DNA of 5,410 nt from Actinomycetota bacterium (GTDB lineage Bacteria > Actinomycetota > Acidimicrobiia > Acidimicrobiales > Ilumatobacteraceae): the NCBI GenBank assembly GCA_005788205.1, contig SXYT01000126.1, positions 1 to 5,410 of the forward strand. Direction: 5' to 3'. Both the position numbers and the translations under genes were made by a program. How positions within the stretch are numbered: the stretch's first letter is position 1; the number at the start of each line of letters is the position of its first letter. Below the pieces are notes generated by a model that did not search any database, was not told where the DNA came from, and saw nothing but the letters and a program-made list of their open reading frames with translations. Shown one piece after another: positions 1-5,410 of the stretch.

Positions 1-588
1 CTGCTCGTGGCGGCGGGGTTCGGCCAGGCGGTGGACGACTCCGACGGTGACCACATCCTGTGGCACCTGGCCGTGCTCGCGGAGAACGACGACCTCGCCG
101 CGCGCATCGTGCTGCAGCGGATCCTGCCTCCCCTGTTCGCCATCGCGAAGCGCCGCGGGCGCATCACGCCGGGCGGGATACCCGCGGCACTCACTGACGT
201 GCTCGCCGTCTCGTGGGTGGTCATCAAGACCTACCCCCATGCGCGCCGGCCCGCGAAGGTGGCGGCGAACCTGGCCCGCGACGTGGAGTACGCGGCGTTC
301 GTGCGCCCGGCCCGGCTGCGCAGGGTGACGGAGATCCCTGCCGAACTCGACGGCATCCGGCCGGCACATGAGTCGGCCTCCGTGCCCGTTGACCTGGAGA
401 TCGAACTCGTGCTCGACGAGGCGGAGTCTCGCGGGGTCGCGAGCGAACACATCGAGTTGCTGCGTCTCTTCGCGCGGGGACTGAATTCGGGCGCGATCGC
501 GCTGCAGTCGAACTGGTCGGCACGCACCATCCGCAACCGCCGCCGCGCCGCGATCGATGAGGTGCGCCGCGCCCTCGCGGACAACTAG
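1..588 (+). CDS. Partial helix-turn-helix regulator, sigma-factor-like C-terminus (5' end outside window)
   Basis: The frame is open from the first base (CTG CTC GTG...), so the gene probably starts upstream; GTG at 7 is a possible start, but its RBS region is outside the window. The visible 195 codons give a mostly helical soluble protein with no membrane segment. An N-terminal helical part (about 18-50, with WHLAVLAENDDLAARIVLQR) resembles uncharacterised actinobacterial proteins that carry a sigma-like helix-turn-helix. Residues 149-192 look like sigma region 4 or a LuxR-type HTH: EHIELLRLFARGL, then a probable recognition helix around SARTIRNRRRAAI, ending in a basic helix. I infer DNA binding and a role in transcription control; the target is unknown. 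No sigma region 2 is recognisable, so it is probably not a complete sigma factor. It converges on the copper ATPase gene, and its last 26 bp are the first copy of a tandem repeat. Gene reality is fairly sure; function is tentative. Confidence 0.72.
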   Translation: MLVAAGFGQAVDDSDGDHILWHLAVLAENDDLAARIVLQRILPPLFAIAKRRGRITPGGIPAALTDVLAVSWVVIKTYPHARRPAKVAANLARDVEYAAFVRPARLRRVTEIPAELDGIRPAHESASVPVDLEIELVLDEAESRGVASEHIELLRLFARGLNSGAIALQSNWSARTIRNRRRAAIDEVRRALADN

Positions 589-640
589 TGCGACGCGCCC
601 TCGCGGACGACTAGCGCGCCGCGCCCTCGCGGACAACTAG
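563..640. repeat. Three tandem 26-bp copies spanning both convergent stop codons
   Basis: Copies lie at 563-588, 589-614 and 615-640 with no spacer. Copy 2 differs from copy 1 at two bases (C to A at unit position 5, A to G at position 21), and copy 3 differs from copy 1 only at its first base. Each copy contains CGCGCCCTCGCGGAC and ends in CTAG. Copy 1 encodes the C-terminus RRALADN plus stop of the + strand gene. The CTAG of copy 3 gives the TAG stop of the - strand ATPase (637-639). Each copy also has a short inverted repeat with loop CCCT: a 5-bp stem CCGCG/CGCGG in copies 1 (567-580) and 3 (619-632), and 4 bp in copy 2. No T-tract follows, so an intrinsic terminator is not supported, although the array occupies the whole space between the convergent genes. 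Replication slippage is the simplest origin. Confidence 0.93.
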
Positions 641-2886
641 CGGGAGAGGCGCACGCGGCGCAGCCGCAGCGAGTTCGTGACCACGAACACCGATGACGAT
701 GCCATCGCGAGACCTGCCCACATCGGGTTCATCATGCCTGCGGCGGCAAGCGGTATGGCCGCCACGTTGTAGGCGAAGGCCCAGAACACGTTGGCCTTGA
801 TGGTGCGCAGGGTCGCACGAGAGAGCCGGATCGCGTCCACCACCAGGCGCAGGTCCCCGCTGACGATGGTGAGGTCGCTCGCCTGCATCGCCACGTCGGT
901 GCCGCCGCCCCTGGCGATGCCCACGTCAGCCTGTGCCAGTGCTGCTGCGTCGTTCACGCCGTCGCCGACCATCGCCACGGCATAGCCGCGCTCCTGCAGA
1001 TCCCGCACAACCGCCACTTTGTCCTCGGGCATCACGCCTGCATAGAGATGGTGCTCGTCGGTGTCCATGCCCACCTGCACGGCGATCGCGCGCGCGGTGC
1101 CCACGTTGTCACCGGTGAGCAGCACGGGGGCAAGCCCCATCACCTTCAGGTCGGCGATTGCGGCGGCGCTCGTGGGCTTGGGCTGGTCTGCAACAGCGAA
1201 CATGGCACGGGCCTGGCCGTCCCATGCCGCGATGACAGCTGTGTGGCCCTGCTCGCGCGCCGCGTTCAGTGCCTGCTTGAGCACGCCGGGCACCACCACC
1301 AGGCGCTCGCGGAACACTTCCTCGCGCCCGATCGTCACGATCGTGGTGCCCACGCGCCCGGTGGCTCCCGCGCCCGGCATGGCGAGGAACTCGTCAAGTG
1401 CCGGCAGGGCGCCGAGTTCTGCCTCCGCGGCGCGCGCGATCGCGCGCGCGATGGGGTGCTCGCTGCCCTTCTCCACGGCCCCCACCAGCGAGAGCGCGTC
1501 CTCGCGGCGAACACCCTCGATGCACACCACGTCCACCAGTGTCATCTCGCCGGTGGTCACGGTGCCGGTCTTGTCGAGCACCACGGTGTCGATGCGTCGC
1601 GTGCTCTGCAGCACGTCGATCCCCTTGATGACGATGCCCATCTGCGCGGCACGGCCGCTGCCGACCATCAGTGCAGTCGGGGTGGCAAGGCCGAGCGCGC
1701 CCGGGCACGCGATGATGAGCACCGCGACAGCGGCACTGAACGCGGCGTCCGTCTGTCTTCCCGCGGACAGCCCGAACACGAGCGTGAGGAACGAGATCGC
1801 GAACACCACGGGCACGAACACGGCGCTGACCCTGTCCGCCACGCGCTGCACGGGTGCCTTCGTGGCCTGTGCCTCGCGGACCAGCCTGGCCATGCGCGCG
1901 AACGTGGTCTCGGAGCCCACCCGCGTGGCGCGAACAAGCAGCCGCCCGTTCAGGTTCACCGTGGCAGCTGTGACGGAGTCCCCGCGTGACACGTCCGCGG
2001 GAACGCTCTCGCCCGTGATCATGCTCACGTCCACCGAGGAGGCGCCGTCCTCCACCGTGCCGTCGACTGCGATCTTCTCGCCGGGTCGCACCACCACGAT
2101 GTCGTCGACGCGCACCACCGACGCAGGGATGGACACCTCGACACCGTCGCGCAGCACCGTCGCGTGCCTGGCACCGAGGGCGAGCAGCGCGCGCAGTGCG
2201 TCACCGGCGGAGTGCTTCGCCTTCGTCTCCAGGTAGCGACCAGCCAGGATGAATGCGGTGACCGTGGCTCCCACCTCGAAGTAGACGTGCGATCCGTCCG
2301 AGTGCATCATGCCCGCCATGCCGTCCATCGTCATGTGGGTGGCGTCGCCCCACACGAGCGCCCAGATGCTCCACACGGTGGCGGCGATGACACCAACCGA
2401 GATGAGTGTGTCCATGGTTGCCGTGCGATGACGCGCATTCAGCGCCGCCACCCGGTGGAACGGCCAGGCCGCCCACGTGACCACCGGCATGCTGAGCGCG
2501 CCTGCCCACCACTGCCAGTTCGTGAACTGCGCGCCCGGCACCATGGACAGAACCACGACCGGCACGGAGAACACGGCGGCCACGGTGAGGCGCAGGCGGA
2601 GCGCGGCGAGGCGCTCGTCGAGGCCGTCATCGTAGGGCTCGTCGTCCATGACGCGGGCGTCGTAGCCGATCTCGCGCACCGCGGCCACCAGTTGCTCGGC
2701 GCCCATGCGTGAGGGGCTGAACGCCACCATCGCGGACTCCGTGGCGTAGTTGACCGCGGCCTCCACGCCGTCGATCTCGTTGAGGTGCTTCTCGATCCGG
2801 GCGGCGCACGCGCCGCAGGTCATGCCGGTGAGCCCGAGTTCCAGTTCCTCGATGATTCCCTGGTCACCCGGGACAGTCGTGCTCAT
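637..2886 (-). CDS. copA: Copper-exporting P1B-1-type ATPase with CPG in place of CPC
   Basis: This inner-membrane pump of 749 residues would export Cu+ using ATP. In order it has one heavy-metal-associated domain (about 16-80, with GMTCGAC, Cys24 and Cys27); two N-terminal helices (about 97-117 and 122-143); TM1 (158-180); a Met/His-rich outer loop (183-200); TM2 (201-220); an actuator domain with TGES (291-294); TM3 and TM4 (about 352-374 and 381-405); DKTGT with phosphorylated Asp438; an ATP-binding domain with SEHP (475-478) and GAGATG (505-510); TGDN (591-594); GDGVND (641-646); and TM5-TM6. N(x)6YN(x)4P (699-712) and M(x)2SS(x)5N (728-738) are the signatures of Cu+-specific P1B-1 pumps. 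The TM4 motif is Cys394-Pro-Gly396 instead of CPC, which is unusual for this class. The length is normal for one HMA domain. The ATG lies 5 bp after the crotonase stop. AAGAGG is only 1 nt from it and GGTGG about 12 nt upstream, so translation may depend on coupling. No copper regulator or chaperone is adjacent. Family certain; metal specificity likely. Confidence 0.96.
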   Translation of the reverse strand: MSTTVPGDQGIIEELELGLTGMTCGACAARIEKHLNEIDGVEAAVNYATESAMVAFSPSRMGAEQLVAAVREIGYDARVMDDEPYDDGLDERLAALRLRLTVAAVFSVPVVVLSMVPGAQFTNWQWWAGALSMPVVTWAAWPFHRVAALNARHRTATMDTLISVGVIAATVWSIWALVWGDATHMTMDGMAGMMHSDGSHVYFEVGATVTAFILAGRYLETKAKHSAGDALRALLALGARHATVLRDGVEVSIPASVVRVDDIVVVRPGEKIAVDGTVEDGASSVDVSMITGESVPADVSRGDSVTAATVNLNGRLLVRATRVGSETTFARMARLVREAQATKAPVQRVADRVSAVFVPVVFAISFLTLVFGLSAGRQTDAAFSAAVAVLIIACPGALGLATPTALMVGSGRAAQMGIVIKGIDVLQSTRRIDTVVLDKTGTVTTGEMTLVDVVCIEGVRREDALSLVGAVEKGSEHPIARAIARAAEAELGALPALDEFLAMPGAGATGRVGTTIVTIGREEVFRERLVVVPGVLKQALNAAREQGHTAVIAAWDGQARAMFAVADQPKPTSAAAIADLKVMGLAPVLLTGDNVGTARAIAVQVGMDTDEHHLYAGVMPEDKVAVVRDLQERGYAVAMVGDGVNDAAALAQADVGIARGGGTDVAMQASDLTIVSGDLRLVVDAIRLSRATLRTIKANVFWAFAYNVAAIPLAAAGMMNPMWAGLAMASSSVFVVTNSLRLRRVRLSR

Positions 2887-2891
2887 GCCTC

Positions 2892-3662
2892 TTACATACC
2901 ACCGAAATCGGGGTGGCGCTTGTCCAGGAACGCAGAGATGCCTTCCTGCGCGGGTGCACCCGTCACAGCCTCGGCCATGACAGCAGACGCGAACGAGTAC
3001 GCATCTGCCTCACCCATCGCGACCTGTTCCCAGTACGTCTTCTTGCCGAGTGCCTTCGAGGTGCGCGACCCGCGGGTGGCGCGGGCCAGCAGATTGGTCA
3101 CCGCGTCATCGAGACTCTCGTCATCCACCACCTCGTTCACGAAACCCCACTGCAGCGCGGTCTCTGCACTTATCGCGTCCCCCGTCATCGCCATCTCGAG
3201 GGCACGCTTCGGCGTGAGGCTGCGCGCGACAGCGACGAGGGGCGTGTGGCAGAACAGCCCGCCCTTGCCGCCGGGGATCGCAAAGGACGCCGAGCGCGCG
3301 GCCACCGCGAGGTCGCACGTGGCGACCAACTGGCACCCGGCCGCGGTGGCGAGTGCATGGACCCGCGCCACCACCGGCTGGGGAACCGTGTGGATCATCT
3401 GCATGAGTGCGCTGCACACGGAGAAGAGCTCGTGCGCGTCCTCGAACGACGCGCCCTTCATCTCGCCGAAATTGTGGCCTGCGGAGAACACCGGGCCCTC
3501 GGCCGCGAGGATGATCCCCGTGGCGTCCGTGGACGATGCATCCCCGAACGCGGCGGTCAGCGCCCGCAGAACGTCGAGCGACAGCGAGTTGCGCTTCGCC
3601 GGGTTGCAGAGCGTGACGGTGACGGTGTCACCGTTGCGGGTGCTGCGGACCGCTTCTTCCAT
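2892..3662 (-). CDS. Crotonase-superfamily protein, ECHDC3-like, without the hydratase glutamates
   Basis: A cytoplasmic CoA-binding-fold protein of 256 residues, the usual crotonase length. The oxyanion-hole segments are visible: FSAGHNFGEM (59-68) and ATAAGCQL (105-112). Further family landmarks are the N-terminal NPAKRNSLS, CDLAVA (116-121), FAIPGGKGGLFCHTP (127-141) and the C-terminal AQEGISAFLDKRHP. GCQL and the GLFCHTP segment match the ECHDC3 subgroup. Authentic enoyl-CoA hydratases have two catalytic glutamates; here their positions are Gln111 and, by rough alignment, Gly131, so simple hydration of enoyl-CoA is unlikely. The true reaction is unknown; another acyl-CoA reaction or a non-catalytic role is possible. 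The ATG at 3660-3662 is chosen because GGGGAGGT lies 7 nt upstream. A longer reading to 3839 would run into the upstream gene and adds a low-quality Arg/Pro/Gln-rich extension. The stop is 5 bp before copA, suggesting one transcript, though no biochemical link is evident. Confidence 0.92.
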   Translation of the reverse strand: MEEAVRSTRNGDTVTVTLCNPAKRNSLSLDVLRALTAAFGDASSTDATGIILAAEGPVFSAGHNFGEMKGASFEDAHELFSVCSALMQMIHTVPQPVVARVHALATAAGCQLVATCDLAVAARSASFAIPGGKGGLFCHTPLVAVARSLTPKRALEMAMTGDAISAETALQWGFVNEVVDDESLDDAVTNLLARATRGSRTSKALGKKTYWEQVAMGEADAYSFASAVMAEAVTGAPAQEGISAFLDKRHPDFGGM

Positions 3663-3669
3663 CTGTGCC

Positions 3670-3677
3670 ACCTCCCC
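3670..3677 (-). promoter_or_regulatory. Shine-Dalgarno that fixes the crotonase start
   Basis: Read on the - strand this is GGGGAGGT, followed by GGCACAG and then ATG (3662-3660). The match to the anti-Shine-Dalgarno sequence is strong and the 7-nt spacing is good. It decides for the 256-residue start over the longer open frame. Confidence 0.85.
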
Positions 3678-3679
3678 TG

Positions 3680-3703
3680 CCCTCGTGCCTGAGGGTACAG
3701 GCA
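3680..3703 (-). other. Two overlapping, mutually exclusive small hairpins ahead of the crotonase gene
   Basis: In the 56-bp gap, TGCCTG (3686-3691) pairs with CAGGCA (3698-3703) around a 6-base loop, giving a perfect 6-bp stem. CCCTC (3680-3684) can instead pair with GAGGG (3691-3695) around a 6-base loop, giving a 5-bp stem. The two share bases 3686-3695, so only one can form at a time. The second ends 3 bases before the Shine-Dalgarno. No U-tract follows, so an intrinsic terminator is not supported. A weak attenuator, an RNA processing site or chance are all possible. Confidence 0.3.
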
Positions 3704-3718
3704 GCAGATTCGACGGGC

Positions 3719-5380
3719 CTACTGGACCTTGATGTAGAAGTCCTGGTAGGCCCTGATGCCGAAGTTTCCGGGCGACGAGGCAATCAGGGTGACCAGCTGG
3801 CCGCTGCCGCTCAGGCTGGGCGCGCCGTTGCCGGTGCACTTCGTGAGGTCCACCGTGAACGAGAGCGTGTTCGCACTGCTGGGGGCTGCGTCCTTCGCCG
3901 AGTCGACGAGAGGTGTGTGCTCGAGGTCCTTGGAGGCTGCCCCTGCGGAGAGCGTCGACGACACCGGGGTCATTGCACCTGTGTCACACACACGGTTCAC
4001 GCTCACGTAGAAGCCGTAGCGGAGACCACCCATGTCCACGTACTTGCCCTCGCCCGCCTCGGTGACACCGGAGCGCTGCGGACGCCAGAACGTGAGGGTG
4101 ATGGTCTGGCTGCCCTGCGGCACCACGATCGGGTTGCTCTGCGTGCCGATCGTGGCGTTGGGGCCGTTTTCGCCCTTCTTCGAGTAGTCGATGTTCCTCA
4201 CCTGACCCGCGACGGTCACTTCTTTCAGTGCCGGCACGGAGGCGAAATAGGGCGCCAGGGTTCCCGCGACGCTCTTGTCGACGGCACCGCCCTTTGTGAG
4301 GTTCAGGGTGAACATGCTTCCTGGCACCACGTCCGCACTCGGCAGTTTCGGGATGAACTGGCGGTTGAAGTTCGACGAAGCGGAGTTGTTGCACGCTCCG
4401 CCAGGCATCGGGCTGGAGGTGGTGTCACAGTTCGGCCCGTCACCCTTCGGCACTGACATTGCGAACCCGTCCGCCCTCTTGTCGGTCCACTTCTCCGGTG
4501 ACGAGTTGTTCATCCCCATCCCGAACAGGGTCGCAGGGCTTCCCGGCGCACACCACTTCACCTCGGCGGCACAGGAGATGTGCACGCCGTCCGGGGTCGA
4601 GCCGTCGGCAGCCGTGTTCATGTTGATGCCGATCCAGAAGTTGTTGTTGGATGCGAACACCAGGTCGATCGCCTGCTGCATCTTGGTCTCGTCCATCCCC
4701 GCGTGCAGGTTGATCGTCTTCGAGATGTCGAGGAAGAGCAGCGAACCGGTGGTGATCGCCTTCGACGGGTTCGAGTCATCGACCAGGTCGATCTTCGAGT
4801 CGTTGTCGTCGTCCAAGTCGAGGGTGTTCGGCAGGCCGTCCTTGTCGGTGTCCTCGCCCTTCGGGGCGTCGCCATCCCCGAGCTTCCACGCGCCGAAGAT
4901 CCTCACCGATGCGCCGCCGGTGCTGCTCGGCATGCCCATGCGGCCCGCGCCGCCCGGCTTGCCCGTGGTGGTCACCTTGATCTTCGCGGTGGTCGAGATG
5001 GCGGTCGTGGCCTTGGCCGCGGCCACGGAGTAGCCGGTCTTCATCGCGATCTTGCCGATGTTGCCCGACTTGCCGGACAGCTGCGTGTTGCCCGTCTTCT
5101 TCGACTTGTCGAACTTCAGGGTGACCGGCCCCGCGTACTTCCCGCTGTTCGACACGAGGTGCATCGTTGCGCCCTTCGCCGCCGCGGCGGTGGTCTTGAT
5201 CTTGAAACTGCCGCCCTTGGAGGCGATCGAGTTGCCTGACTTGGCGACCATCAGCACGCTGTATCCCTGTGGTGCAGTGCCGCTCACAGTGACGGTCGCT
5301 GCGGCTTCTGCCACCGGTGCGAACGGCGCAAGTGCGGTGATGAGTGCAGTCGCCGCAGCGATCTTCAGTGTCCTGCCCAT
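3719..5380 (-). CDS. Exported protein of unknown function with an Asp-rich calcium-binding-like segment
   Basis: I do not recognise a family for the whole 553-residue protein. Residues 1-27 are a Sec-type signal peptide: R3 and K6, a hydrophobic core AAATALITALAPFA, and likely cleavage after AEA near 26. Residues 28-140 are rich in Lys, Thr, Ala, Gly and Ser and look like beta strands (VTVSGTAPQGYSVLMVAKSG). Gly/Met/Pro-rich residues 138-156 form a probable linker. Residues 177-204 hold DTDKDGLPNTLDLDDDND, close to the thrombospondin type 3 / EF-hand-like DxDxDG pattern; Asp177, 179, 181, 188, 190, 192 and 194 could bind calcium. The remainder carries six cysteines (270, 277, 319, 330, 465, 515), which could form disulfides outside the cell, and ends in beta-rich sequence. 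No sortase LPxTG motif, C-terminal membrane anchor or enzyme motif is visible. The ATG follows GGGGGAA by 3 nt. A cell-surface or secreted structural or adhesive role is inference only; gene reality is near certain. Confidence 0.88.
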   Translation of the reverse strand: MGRTLKIAAATALITALAPFAPVAEAAATVTVSGTAPQGYSVLMVAKSGNSIASKGGSFKIKTTAAAAKGATMHLVSNSGKYAGPVTLKFDKSKKTGNTQLSGKSGNIGKIAMKTGYSVAAAKATTAISTTAKIKVTTTGKPGGAGRMGMPSSTGGASVRIFGAWKLGDGDAPKGEDTDKDGLPNTLDLDDDNDSKIDLVDDSNPSKAITTGSLLFLDISKTINLHAGMDETKMQQAIDLVFASNNNFWIGINMNTAADGSTPDGVHISCAAEVKWCAPGSPATLFGMGMNNSSPEKWTDKRADGFAMSVPKGDGPNCDTTSSPMPGGACNNSASSNFNRQFIPKLPSADVVPGSMFTLNLTKGGAVDKSVAGTLAPYFASVPALKEVTVAGQVRNIDYSKKGENGPNATIGTQSNPIVVPQGSQTITLTFWRPQRSGVTEAGEGKYVDMGGLRYGFYVSVNRVCDTGAMTPVSSTLSAGAASKDLEHTPLVDSAKDAAPSSANTLSFTVDLTKCTGNGAPSLSGSGQLVTLIASSPGNFGIRAYQDFYIKVQ

Positions 5381-5383
5381 GGC

Positions 5384-5390
5384 TTCCCCC
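5384..5390 (-). promoter_or_regulatory. Ribosome binding site of the exported-protein gene
   Basis: On the - strand GGGGGAA lies 3 nt before the ATG at 5380-5378. The purine run is a plausible but closely spaced Shine-Dalgarno. The next bases upstream (5391-5403) are AT-rich, containing AAATATTTT, in contrast with the GC-rich surroundings. They could be part of a promoter or 5' leader, but the window ends too soon to assign -10 and -35 boxes. Confidence 0.5.
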
Positions 5391-5410
5391 GAAAATATTT
5401 CAGAATCTGA

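Noticed and set aside
1..588. Complete sigma factor.
   Set aside because: Only a region-4-like helix-turn-helix is visible. No region 2 motif for -10 recognition or core binding can be seen, and the N-terminus is outside the window.
563..640. CRISPR-like array.
   Set aside because: The 26-bp units are directly abutted with no spacers, so this is a simple tandem repeat.
1048..2236. Long + strand open frames opposite copA (up to 391 codons).
   Set aside because: They lie antisense to an unmistakable ATPase, are rich in Arg, Ala, Ser, Thr or His as expected of shadow frames in GC-rich DNA, and show no domain.
2785..3732. + strand open frame of 315 codons opposite the crotonase gene.
   Set aside because: It is the complement of a clear crotonase gene, with shadow-like composition and no recognisable motif.
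3663..3839. Longer crotonase reading that starts at 3839 (315 residues).
   Set aside because: The extra 59 residues are Arg/Pro/Gln-rich, have no crotonase similarity and overlap the exported-protein gene. The ATG at 3662 has a strong Shine-Dalgarno and gives the normal family length.
3665..5239. + strand open frames opposite the exported-protein gene (263, 252 and 219 codons).
   Set aside because: The - strand frame has a signal peptide, an RBS and a sensible composition; the + strand frames are Arg/Val/His-rich shadows.

Overview
The window is high-GC bacterial DNA. Dense ORFs in GC-rich codons, a strong GGGAGG-type ribosome binding site and actinobacterial-looking proteins suggest an actinomycete-like organism. 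I cannot place it further; the Thermoleophilia or Acidimicrobiia type is a guess from the style of the proteins. The layout is simple: one partial gene on the + strand at the left edge converges on three genes that all read on the - strand.

Left edge (1-588, +): the end of a probable DNA-binding regulator with a sigma-region-4-like helix-turn-helix at its C-terminus. Its last 26 bp, including the stop codon, are the first of three tandem 26-bp copies (563-640). The third copy supplies the stop codon of the converging gene. The stop in every copy lies in a palindromic CTAG, so each copy can end translation on either strand.

Centre (637-3662, -): a crotonase-superfamily gene of ECHDC3 type (2892-3662) is followed after only 5 bp by a P1B-1 copper-exporting ATPase (637-2886). 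The ATPase has one N-terminal metal-binding domain, every catalytic motif and the Cu+-type TM motifs. However, its membrane CPC motif reads CPG. The crotonase lacks both catalytic glutamates of true enoyl-CoA hydratases, which fits its subfamily.

Right part (3719-5380, -): a 553-residue exported protein of unknown function. It has a signal peptide, a Lys/Thr/Ala-rich N-terminal region, an Asp-rich thrombospondin type 3-like calcium-binding segment and six cysteines in the C-terminal part. A 56-bp gap with two overlapping small hairpins separates it from the crotonase gene.

The three - strand genes could be co-transcribed, but only the crotonase-ATPase pair is tight enough to argue for coupling. 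No copper regulator (CsoR, CueR) or copper chaperone (CopZ) is visible. I see no mobile element, CRISPR array, RNA gene or defence system. The points most worth checking are the CPG motif and the tandem repeat at the gene convergence.
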